NCBI GenBank assembly: GCA_964019055.1 | Contig: OZ025221.1 | Location: 7,036,468 to 7,100,467, forward strand | Direction: 5' to 3' | Length of the DNA stretch: 64,000 nucleotides | Source of the DNA: Anthopleura xanthogrammica | Taxonomy: Eukaryota; Cnidaria; Anthozoa; Actiniaria; Actiniidae | Part shown: positions 1-11,700 of the stretch, in pieces | Numbering within the stretch: the first letter of the stretch is position 1 | Layout of the letters: the number at the start of each line of letters is the position of its first letter | Position numbers and translations under genes: made by a program | The notes under the pieces: model-generated | Told to the model about the DNA's origin: nothing | Seen by the model: only the letters and a program-made list of their open reading frames with translations | Databases searched by the model: none

Positions 1-486
1 CAAACTCTCCAAAGGGAGAGGAAGGGGCCAGTATGAGGATATAAAAGACTTCTTCATCTTACATTTAAGCTTTGCCCTTAAAAACTCCTTGAAATAAAGC
101 TTTGATCCGAACTTTGTGTATTATTTACTTAAAAAGAAATTAATATGATACAAGAGAACATATGGACCTTCATCACATGGCACTATACATGTTTATTCCC
201 ATAATAATGAAAAACTTTGTTTAAACCCACATAACCTCATTCTAAAGCAAAAGGCTATGAGGGGGGAAATCTATTGTTCAAGCCAAGATGGCTGCTGTGT
301 GAGAAAGATCTAGTCACAGAGGCGACCAAAGGACACCAACATAACAGGGACCAAGACAAGTTTCTGCAACAGTGGGGTGTTGTATTAAGTGCATAAAAAA
401 TGAATTTTGATCTAAAATGGGAAAGCATTATGCCAAAAGTAGAAAAGCCACTTCTAAGCAAGTTGTTGGTATCTTTTGATTGACAG
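1..486. other. Left edge, presumed ASPSCR1 intron
   Basis: No exon, RNA gene or clear repeat is recognised here. Because the gene that follows lacks its N-terminal half, this stretch is most simply an intron of it. Short open frames on the minus strand have no recognisable content. Confidence 0.4.
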
Positions 487-2815
487 TTTCCAGAACGGCC
501 AGCCAGTGAGGATCAAAGCCAAATAATGTAAGTAGGTTGACATAACACGACACAGGAAGTCTTGCATAAAGTCAGTCATATTGAGTGAAGATAATCAAAC
601 ATTAGCCTGTCTGTCACATACTGTAACATCACTGCTGTTGTTTACCTCTAACAGTATGACAGAGGAGAGACTACAACATCTTGCCACACCTTGCGAGCGC
701 TGCCCTGTCGTATTTAGTGAAGATGATCAAACATTATCCAAGGCTTCTGAGGGTAAGTCATAGATTCTGGACTGTATTTTCTGAATTTGTGAAAGAGAAG
801 GGAAAAGAAGGCTTAAAGTAAGAGATTTTTCTCTCTTTTTTTTCTATAGAAGATTTGCCAGATTCCTTTTATGATGTAACAGTGGAAGACTTGAGAAAAA
901 TGTTACAGGGTCTACACAGTGACAGGTTTGGAATTGGTGTTATTATTAGACCACTCTAACAGGGGAGGGGAGGACGGCAGGCTGAGGGGTCCAATCATTA
1001 TCAACAGATAAATTAATTTTTATACACATGCCATATATACCCACATTTGAAAGCACATGCCCCAGTATCACCAGCACATTAAAGAAGATCTGTCGTCACA
1101 GAATGAAATGTCTGTAAGAGTAGTTAGAATTTAAAGTCAGAAACAACAAATTAATGTCAAACATAATTTTTGTAAGTTTGAATTTAATAATGACATTTAA
1201 TGTGTTTTTTTTCCGATTACTGCGATTCTCAATATTCTGCGAACTCGGTGGTTGCAAGTTTCCGGTTGGAATTTGGTTTTTCGCTGCCGCCAGTCAAAAA
1301 TATAAAAGGTACTGACTGATTAGTTTTGATTGACGGCAGCGGAAAAACAATTTCACAACAAGCCGTTGAAATTTCGGAGTTCACAGAATAATGAGAATCG
1401 CAGTAATGCACCTACATTTTATTTAGCCAGTAAAATTATTAGATATCACACAAACGGCATAGCTATAGCTATAGTGTCTTTCTACACAGGACCAAAGGAG
1501 CTGAAATGCCACTGTTGACTAAAGCCATGAGAGAAAGTCGCCGTTTACAAGAAATGTATAAATATGAAAAAGTAAGTTGGAAAATGATCATAAAACATTA
1601 GATTGAAAATTCCCCATCTGTTGATGGAATGTGATTCAAAGAGATTGCAGCTATATGACAGGGGGAGGGGTGAAAGAAACCAAGAAGGGAGGGCCAGGCT
1701 GCAGATAGCCTGCGTAGCAGCCCATATTGGGGGGAGGGGAAAGGGGGTACAGTGCAGCCTGTGCAGGCTAGGCTGCAGGTGATGCATTAGCGTTTCCTTA
1801 CCATGTTGTTGGAGATATCAAGATACTTCAGCCAATCACGGCCCATAAGAAACCTTGAATACATGACCTTCCTTTTACCTTCACAAGATCCCACAGCTAG
1901 AGCGCTTCTCCACACAGGCTACAAGGAGATTTCTTTTTTTTCTTTTACTTGTAGGTTGTTATTCGTGTTAAATTTCCTGACAGACTTACACTTCAAGGGT
2001 TCTTCAGACCTCAAGAAAAAGGTGAATCATAATGTTCTGTAACAGCATGCAGCTATAGAACATGTTTGTTTTAACCTTTTTCCATTTTACACTTTCAGAT
2101 TTCGATTTATACGTTATTGAACACGAGCAATAAGTATAGGCATAGAAGAAAAACTTACCAACTATGAATTTACACATTTTTCAGGGTTTTACATTTGAGC
2201 TAACTACTGACCTATAATAGAAAAAATCACCTCTCATAGCAACCATTTAAACTTTCCCCCTACATTTAATGCCTTTTTTAGTGTTTTTGTTGTTATTGTT
2301 CTTTATAAGTTATTTACAACTACTCTGGTAGCTGAGGAAATTATGAATTCAGATTTGTCGTACTAACATTTTGCGATTTTTTATTTTTTTTAGTGTCAGT
2401 ATTGACGGAGTTTGTTAAATCCCATCTGGAAGACCCAAACACAGAATTTTATCTGTGTGAGTAGCTAATGTTATCAACATTCTCGTCATCATCATCATCT
2501 TCATCATCATAACCACAAATATCACCATAGGCAGCATTACATGCTTTCCTGGTTTATTTTGATTGGGGACTGGAAGACCAGAACCAACAAGGAATGCCTG
2601 AACTACAGGCTACCATCACCACCACCATCATAGCCATTGTTATCACTACCATCACCACCAGCCAGCATCAGTCATCATCATCATTATTGGTCATCACCAT
2701 CAGTCATTGTAATCGAGCATCAACATCACTTATCATTATCATCATCATCATCATCGTCAACATTATCATCACCATCATCATCACCATCATCATCATCACC
2801 ATCATCATCATCACC

Positions 2816-2860
<45 letters not shown>

Positions 2861-4280
2861 GTCCAAATCTTTTGATAAAGAACCAATACTAACTTCCCTC
2901 GCTAACCTTCAGTTTCTTTTTTGCTGTAGATACAACTCCGCCTAAAACAGTATTGAAGAACCAGGAAGAAACATTATTTACTGTAAGTAACAACACTTCC
3001 TCTTGGTGCCTATGAGAGCAATGTATAACAAGTCGAGAGTGCTACGAGATACATACATACTCATTATATACTCTTGTTTGAAATGTTTTAGAGTCAACTT
3101 TGCCCGGCATCTCTCGTATATTTTGGCTCATCAGTGAAACGAGGTATTTAACTACACCTTATAGAGCAGTTTTCTTATGAGTGGAAAACGATAAAGCAAA
3201 TTTGCATTCGTACCGTAGCCGTACGATATCTTAACGTAGCCGTAACTATGCGTCATGATTGGATGAATTACTGGAAGACAAGGGGAAGCTATTTCAGTGT
3301 TACGGCATGTCGTACCGTGTAAGTGCTGTCAGTCAGTACCGTATGTTGTCCACTCATACGATAACCGTTCTTATGGGAAGTCATTTCAATGTTACGGCAT
3401 GTCGTACCGTGTAAGTGCTGTAAGTCAGTACCGTATGTTTCTCACACACACAAAAACCAGTCTTCTCACTGTTTTGAGGATGTGGGATATAGAAAATGGA
3501 AGGGAAAGGAGGAAAAGAGAAGAGAAAAAGGAAGGGAAGGGAAGAGAATGGGTTAAGCACACTGAAGTGAACTTTCCTCGCCCAATGGTAATTCCATTAT
3601 TCCGTTAATCGTCATCACACAATATTGTCTTTCCTACAGATCACTTCTTGTCTAACAGTCTCATTGGTAACCTGAAATCAGCACTGGACGCAGAGAAGAC
3701 TGTCTTCGAAGCTGGGTAAGATCATTATGGCTGCCTAAACTGTCTCATAAATTCTCGCACATAGTACGCTCATCAGATATAAGATACATTAAGAAATTAA
3801 CGTTTACAGAAGTGAAAAGGAAAAGAAAAGGTCAACCTATGAAGACTCTTTTAAGAGCTGTATATAAACGATTGAACGATCATGATCCAAGTCAAATACT
3901 GAAAGCCTGTTTCAGGCGAAAGGAAAACAGTGTAACTAATAATGGTTGAACGTCATTCTAGTAGAATGACAGCTGAGTGTCTCTCAAGGAGGGATGGGCG
4001 AACAGTTGATTGATTGATAAATTACATGAAAGTCATTGACATTTTTTGATCTAGAATACGTGATCCTGCCGTACTTGCCGAATCTCAATCAGCCAACACT
4101 GAACATCCCTCCAATGCCACTGCTAATGGTACTAACAGTAGACCAGTAGATGACGTCACTTCCTCTACAAGACAAGCAAACCAACAAACACAGGCAGCCG
4201 CTGGCTCAAATTCAAAAGTACCGAAGTGGTTTAAGGGGACAGGTAAGGACTGGAACAAGTCTTACTACTACTGTCATTAG
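487..4280 (+). CDS. ASPSCR1: ASPSCR1/TUG (UBX-domain tether), 3' part of the gene
   Basis: Exons seen: 487-527 (tentative), 655-752, 850-925, 1490-1571, 1955-2021, 2394-2456, 2930-2982, 3092-3143, 3640-3715 and 4055-4280. All have GT-AG borders and matching phases. The translation shows CERCPVVFSEDDQ, then FYDVTVEDLRKML, the UBX domain with VVIRVKFPDRLTLQGFFRP and TTPPKTVL, and the tail SKVPKWFKG, which follow vertebrate ASPSCR1/TUG in order. In that family the UBX region binds the AAA ATPase p97/VCP, and the protein retains GLUT4 vesicles and remodels p97; this role is known from vertebrates, not shown here. The N-terminal ubiquitin-like half lies outside the window. The last exon could end at TAG 4278-4280 or use a GTAAGG donor near 4242. 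A polyadenylation-type AATAAA lies near 4446. Confidence 0.88.
1217..1408. mobile_element. MITE-like palindromic element
   Basis: Inverted ends: ATTACTGCGATTCTCA at the left is matched by TGAGAATCGCAGTAAT at the right, with a second paired stretch further in (GTTTTTCGCTGCCG against CGGCAGCGGAAAAAC). About 190 bp, non-coding, inside an ASPSCR1 intron. The transposase superfamily is not identifiable. Confidence 0.6.
2594..2862. repeat. ATC/TCA trinucleotide microsatellite
   Basis: Near-perfect run of ATC units, purest from about 2737 to 2862, with an interrupted prelude, in an ASPSCR1 intron. The open frames of Ile, Ser or Met runs across it are artefacts of the repeat. Confidence 0.9.
3290..3441 (+). 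repeat. Two-copy tandem repeat, about 94 bp spacing
   Basis: A block with GTTACGGCATGTCGTACCGT occurs at about 3290-3347 and again at 3384-3441 with few differences. It is in an ASPSCR1 intron and has no coding signal. Confidence 0.7.
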
Positions 4281-5721
4281 TCTACCGCGGGCTTTGAAAA
4301 TCCTTCTTCCTAAATGTTCGTGTGTTAAACATAGCAAAGATATCTTTAAATACGATTAAATAAGACACTGATGGAGGAAGCCCCGCGGGAAGGAAGGGGA
4401 GAGAGTGCGCACCTTCGATGTCCTTGGAGACCAGCTATATTTAAGAAATAAAACATTTTCTCAAAAATACTTAAAAAATGCTTTTTCTCTGGCTTTTATA
4501 TCAGGTAAATGACTGGCTTTTCAAGTGAAGGTAGCGCCTTACTTCTCGCACACTGGACTTAGTTCTAAAGGGTTTTTCCTCTTACCATGGGATGGATTCT
4601 GACCGAATACCTGACGTCTAAATATGGAATAGATTTATCTTTAAAATCAATAATAAAACAAAGCAAATAGAACAAAAGTAATTGTTTCACTGTTAAATTA
4701 AAGCTTTTTCAACACAACAGACCTTAATTTGTGCGTAATGCATTCCCATTTCACATCATTTGTCATTCGCTTGAGCATTAATTTATTGTTTTAAAGAAGT
4801 GTTAGAAAGCCCCATTATATATTTGGTATCCAGGCCTAATTTTCCCCTCTTAGATATCCTAGTATTCCCATTTTGCTGCCCCCGTAATTCCTCAAATTAG
4901 TTCTTTATCATCCTGTATCCAAGGTTGCTGGTCTAATGGGGTCTCGACAGTTTCCTGAAAAACCAGTGTCATTCAAATCTAAAAAAATATGTTTTATCCC
5001 AAAGCTGATTAGCTCAAAAACAAAAAGGAAAGAAGAAAGAAAGAAATGTCCCATTTCCTCTGCGTAACGGAAGCTTTCACAGAAGCTGTATTCTCTGTTA
5101 AGTTTGCGTTAATCGATAACTCTTTGCCACTTTAGCCGGCTTTTTTGTAGTTTATTAAAATAAAATTTGAATGTAGAGGTTGTATTGTGTAGACAAGTGG
5201 ACTACGTCCATGAAAAACAAAAACAAAAAATGAATTTTGAGCCTCGTGTGATGAACAATGAATTTGCTATTCCAAAATTAGTTATTCGTCACAGAGTGGG
5301 GAATTTTGCTGACTGTCATGTTCTGTTTTCACGTGAACTACACTCTCATAATTTTTCCCAAATACGAATATCCAAATAAATATTTATGATTTCTTATCTA
5401 GATTAAACATTAGAAACAAAAATAAGCTTCAATTATATATATTTTAGAGAACTTTTAGTAAGTTAACCTCCCTGGTTAAAGTGACTGAAAATTTGAAAGT
5501 TCTGGACGTTTTACTTCCGTTGACCGGTGAGGAACGTGGGGACTAGTGACGTTTGAGTTATTTTTAGAGTCGTGATGTCAACGCAGGAAGTGAAGACGCA
5601 TATCCAGTCTATCCAGTCGGATCGTCGGCCATATTGTTGTACAGTCAAGATGAAGACAAGGAATTTCTAATATTAACAAAGAAAATCTCCGTAATATTTG
5701 AATCTCGTAGACTTATCAACC
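4281..5721. other. ASPSCR1-HGS intergenic region
   Basis: Contains the putative ASPSCR1 3' end and, at about 5500-5721, the likely HGS promoter and 5' UTR. The latter has ETS-type core sequences (ACTTCCG near 5511, GGAAGTG near 5586) and a CCATATT box near 5629, as in housekeeping promoters. No other gene is seen. Confidence 0.5.
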
Positions 5722-8700
5722 ATGGGAAAGTTCGCTAACACAACAACCTTTACTGGATTGCTAGGTATTGTATTATTTTCGGGCTGAAAACTCGAATTTC
5801 GTTTGTCTGTTGATGGTGGTTGTGTAACTTTGTCTTGGGTTTTTGAATTGTTTATTTTAATTTTTAGTATTTTTGCCTTGATCGTATTTAATATTTTATC
5901 CCTTTAGAAAGAGCCACAAGTCAACTTCAACTCGAACCAGACTGGGCTTCAATCCTCCAGATCTGTGACTGTGTCAGACAGCAAGATGTTTCGTGAGTGT
6001 CTTGTTTTCAAAATTTTCATACATGTCTAGGATTAAAAAAAATACTCACAAAGCAATTTCCTATATTTATATTTTCAGTCCTAAATTTGCCGTTGCCGCC
6101 ATCAAGAAAAAAATGTTTGATCGAAATCCCCATATATCAAAATTTGCCCTTACTGTAAGTAGAATATAGTTAGATCATCTTCACCGTTATATTAATAAGC
6201 TTATATTATGCTAGCTTTACGATTTACAACGAATGTCATGTTCTACTTTTGCCTCAATAAGCTTAAGCTTATGTACATACATTTACTGAATTATTTACTA
6301 GGGTCAAAGCTGGATTTCTTTTCCGACCATATATTTTCAGATAACATTTGAATAAGGTTGATCATAAACTTCACAAGAGATTGTTAAAATAATTAACAAA
6401 AATTCACCTGGGTTAATGGAATCCCATGTTATTTTTGATAATGGACTTCTTGCAGCATTGATCCTCAATGCAGCTCAATTTGGGGAATTTTACCTATTAT
6501 ATAACCAATTCTTAGTTTGCAATCATTCCCAAGGGAGTAAAATATGATTTCTATTTATTTTAGCAACCTATCCTACATAATGTTCAAGGGCTGGTCATTT
6601 TCAGCTTGCATTTGTCACATTTTAGATGCATGTATGTGTTCAGTTTTGCCCAACATAAAATTACTTACAAGAGTCAAAAGAAGGTATTAAAGAAAAAAGA
6701 TTCTGAATGGATTTTTTAGGTGCTAGAGGCTTGCGTGAAGAACTGTGGACCAGCATTTCATGATGAAATTGCAACCAAGGAGTTCATGGAAGAAATGAGA
6801 AACTTGATCAAGGTTTGTTCAGCGATGGAAAGGGAAAAAAGGGAAACCAAGGATGGCCTGCTAACGTATCTAGCATTGTAGCAGAACCTGAATCATGCTA
6901 AATATACAATATAAATATTAGACGATATGGATCAGGACATCTTGTGATGGCTCTAGCTGAGAGCTTTTAAAAATCAAGTCAAATGGGATATAGCAGCACT
7001 AAGACATTTCCACATATTGACTAGAGCGGGGGGGGGGGTCTCCGATATGAAAGGGGCGGGGATGCTCGTTGTACCTTTTAGGGGTTAATTTTCATTATTT
7101 GGTACCTCTTAGGGTGTTCAAACGAAAAAACTAACTAAAAGGCTGTAAAACTAGCATCATTTGGTACCATTTAGGGGTGAAACTTGCGATTGTTATGGCT
7201 ACGAGAAAGAGAATTTTGGTACCTTTTAGGGGTAATTTTCAAAATTACCTCTCTATATATGGGAGTCGCCCCCCCCCCCCCCCCCCCCCTCCGGGGACTA
7301 GAGGTTCATCCACTAAATCCAATTTGAATTTAGAACTGGTAGTGTCTGAGGAGAGAGAAAAACTGTAACCGTTATATTACTGTTGGTTTTTCAATATTAT
7401 ATTGGTTTTATCTGTTAACGTAGACTGGCCCGGAACCAGTGAAAGACACAGCACTAGGTCTCATTCAAGCCTGGTCCCATGCATTCCGCAATGAATCAAA
7501 GTATAAGATTATCCAGGATACTTATAATCTCATGAAAATGGAGGGTAAGAGAAGAGCTACTAGCATATAAATTATTGTTCTTACTTGAAAAAGAGATCCT
7601 GAGACATCCTCTGTTGCTGCAAGTCAGAGATTCTTCGATTGCTTGTTACATCACCGCAGCCATGTTGGTGGTTTTTTAACAAAAGATTTCTCATTAGCAT
7701 CCATTGTTATACTGTACCACTAATTTGTCAGTAGCCATGTCTTTGTCATTTGACTGTCTTGGGAATGCTTACAATCCACCAATAGGGTAACTCACAGATT
7801 GAACTGCAGTTTGACATATTGGGTTTTGCAGAGGAAGGAAAACTGGGGAACTCAGACAAAAAAACCCTCAAATCAAGCAAGAGACCTAACAAACTCTGCT
7901 CAAATGTGATGCTGGCTCCAGGAACCGAACCTGAGACCCCAGAGATGAGAGCCAAGTGCTCTACTGTACTACAGCACCACACTTGATTCCTTAGATAAAT
8001 AACAATATAATTTCCAAACTTGATAAATATTAAAATATATATATAATCAGAATATTTTGTTAATTATGCTGTTGCATTACTGTACAGGTTTTCAATTTCC
8101 TGCTCTCAAAGAAAGTGATGCCATGTTTTCAGCTGATTCTGTAAGTCTTTAGTTACATGTACAAAAAAATTTATTTATACATTTTGCGCCAGAAAAAAAT
8201 CCACCCACTTGATCAAGCCTTTTAATAAATGTACACTCTTGCTCTTGAATTTATTGTATTTAATTTCATACTTTTCTCAGAGCTTTCAACAATAATATCC
8301 ACGCAAACACTGACAAGTTGACTGTGCTTAAAAAATAAAGAAGATTTTCCCTCAGAATGGACAACTAAAACTCAGAATAAATGGAAATTTTGGAGAAAAA
8401 AAATTCATTGATAAATAATGTTAAATGTTTTGCAAAATAAGATGTGAAACTTAAGTTATTTTATGATGTTTACATGTTTGCATTTGCTGTTGTTTGTAGG
8501 CCCCAGCCTGGGCAGAAGGCGATGTGTGTCACATGTGTCGAGTAAAGTTTGGAACATTTATCAGACAGGTACTAAGTGTACTCAAAACTGATGTTATTGC
8601 TCATCACCAATGCAAATACAGCAGTGGCACAGCTCAACAGGGTCAAAAGCATGTGAAAGCTCCTACAAGTAAAGTTATTCAACTATGATGAAAAAAAATG

Positions 8701-11700
8701 ATATAGAAAAATTTATAATAATTATTTGTTAAATTGTTAAGACTCAATTTAATAGAAACCACATACAATAAACTTTAGATGAAACATTTACTAATAATAT
8801 AATTGTGTTTTTATTCCTTAGCATCATTGCCGTAGTTGTGGCCAAGTGTTCTGTAAGAAGTGCTCATCAAAAGAGTCTATAATTCCTCAGTTTGGCATTG
8901 AAAAAGAAGTCAGAGTTTGTGATCCTTGTTATTTTAAGCTGAATCCAAAAAGGTATCAATGAATGCTGTATCATATCCTAAGGGGGTTACTAAAACATTT
9001 TGTACAGGGATGTTCTACCTAGAGTCAAACCCTTATCTAAATCATACATATATCTTTGCCTATATGTATAAATATAGGTGTATAAAAAGGTGTGCAAGTT
9101 TAGCTAAAGTTGCATTTCCTTGAATAGTAATTATAGCTTACCCTTCCGTTTCTATTGTGCTTATTTGAATTTACACATTAACTAGTAATTCATGTTACAT
9201 TGGTTTAAGTAAAATCACTCCATTTTGATCAACATTTTTTCATAACCTTTATTATCATTGCAGCAAAACAGCTCAGGCTGAGAAGGGTGAGAAGGGTGAG
9301 AAGTCCCAAGATGGTGATCTTCCTGCTGAATATTTGAGCAGTGCTCTTAGTAAAGAAGTTCAGGTAGTGTATCATTATATTTTTAGTGCAAAGTGGAAAG
9401 AAGAAAATGCTGTTATTCTTTCAAAGCCTAAAGTCCAACAGTCTTTCTTTTTTTAAAGTAATTTATGCATGGGCAATAAGTCAAGATGTTGATATCATAG
9501 CACCCTCAAAAATGGGGGGGGGGGCTTAGAATAAAAAATATGTTAGACTAGTATGCATAGGACAAAAAGTTTGGGGGCTGAGTCTAGCAGTTCCTTTCTA
9601 AGGGTGTGGCAGGGGAGGGGTATGGATATTTTCTAGATTGCTTTACCTTGTTACTGGCTAATTTCATTGTACCTGACTGTGGTCTAGGGTACACTGTAAC
9701 AAATTCAACATTTGGAATTCTTGGGGTGGGGTGTCACTTTCCAAGGATGTGGTAGGGGAGGGGTAGGGATATTTTCACTGACTATTATCAATTTACCTGA
9801 TTGTGGTGTAGATTCCACCCAAGCTGGATCCACAAAAGGTAAAAGAACAAGAAGAAGAAGAGTTACAGTTGGCAATGGCGTTGTCTTTATCGCAAGAAGA
9901 GGCACAGAAAGAGGTTGGTAACAGATAAATATGATTACTTGAAAAAAATGGCATGGAAAGACACCCGCTTTTTATCATATTTCCAATGTAAAATGAATGA
10001 ATGAAATGGAATGAATGAATGAAATGGAATGAATGAATGAAATGGAATGAATGAATGAATGAATAAAGAAATGAGTAAATGATTGAATGAATGAATAAAG
10101 AAATGAGTAAATGATTGAATGAATAAATGAATGAATAAAGAAATGATGTATAAAGGAAAAAAAATGAATAATTATTGATTGAATGAAATGAATGAATGAA
10201 AAATGAAGTAAATGATTGAATGAATGAATAAATGAATGAATGAGTAAATGAAGAAATGATGTATAAAGCAAAAAATGAATAACTGAATGAAAAGTGAATA
10301 AACAATTATTGATTAAATGAAATGAACGAATGAAAAATGAAGTAAATGATGGAATGAATGAATAAATGGATGAGCAAATGATTAAAGTGAATTTTCCTCA
10401 TACTATAGAAACCATTGTCAAGATCTTGGTCGTCAGGGTACAGTGGGTCATCTAACGGGTCCAGCAGTCCATCTCATAACAGGAAGGCACCCAGTAAAAT
10501 ATATTCTGCTCCACCGGTAAGTTATTCACCACAGGAAGCCCATTCTAGATAAAAATAGCAATTTGCAATGTTTGGTCACAAAAAATATTTGGATAATAGA
10601 TCTTATTAGACATTTTAGGGTGGAATACAAGTGGAGATTTATTCTCGTCTTTGTATTTTGCAGTATTTTCTCTTGTGCTCAACAAAATACTGCATGCAAA
10701 CTCGAAAAAAATATTCACCCAAATTCCACCCTAAAATGTATAATAAGATATGTCTATTATATAATAGTACATTCTGATTGGTCGAGATCTGTGCTGTATC
10801 AGTGAACAGAGCATGGCTGCACACAGCCTAATTTGCAAGGAAGTGTAAGAAAACAGCATTAAACTTCAAATAAAACAGCTTTTTTTCCATGCTCTGTTCA
10901 GTAATACAGCATCACAGGTAGTGATGAAAGCATGAACAAAGTGTAAAGAGAAGCACAAGCTATAAACGTTTGTTATTATAAACACATTTTAATACATTTT
11001 TTCTTTGTTTTTTATCTGTTTTCAATAGTCATATGAACTAGAAACTGATTCTGACATGGACCCTGATGTAAGTACACGAACCAAATACTGAAGCATGCAC
11101 AAGATTAACATATCATAACATAGCCTTTAATAGCTAACCTCTTGCACGTGATGCCAAATCAGCTCAATATTTAGGACAAAACAAAAGAATTTCAATCTTC
11201 TGAGAATTGGAAACCTATTGTTTCGTCCTCCAAATTGAGCGGCATTCCTAAGTGCTGCATGGGGTCTATAGTGTGACATTCTCACAATTCATACTTGTGA
11301 TATTCATTTCATAACAGCTTGCGAGGTACTTAAACCGGTCATACTGGGAAGGCAGGAAAGAGCAACAGTCGTCAGGGTATACACCACCCTCAGCTCCAGT
11401 AGCCCAAGCTGACGAAAGAGTGTCCAGCTCACCAGCACCTTACAGCAACCACAGTGAAGTAAGTTTATCTTAAAAGCCATTTTTCAATGCTTAAGCAATC
11501 GGCCCTAGCTCAAAGTCTCTTCCCAATACAAGAACATGCATTTCCAAGAATTAAGAGCAAAAAATTATAACATTTCCAAGAATTAATAATTAAATTATAA
11601 GTATGCGTGATGAATGAATAATTAAAGCAAATCTTTGCCATCCATCTCCCAAATTCTTAAAATGACTTTTAAGACTCGGGCAAGGGCAGCTCGAATTACA

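Noticed and set aside
9793..10305. 170-codon FIHSF-rich minus-strand open frame
   Set aside because: Generated by the AATG tetranucleotide repeat and the complement of an HGS exon.
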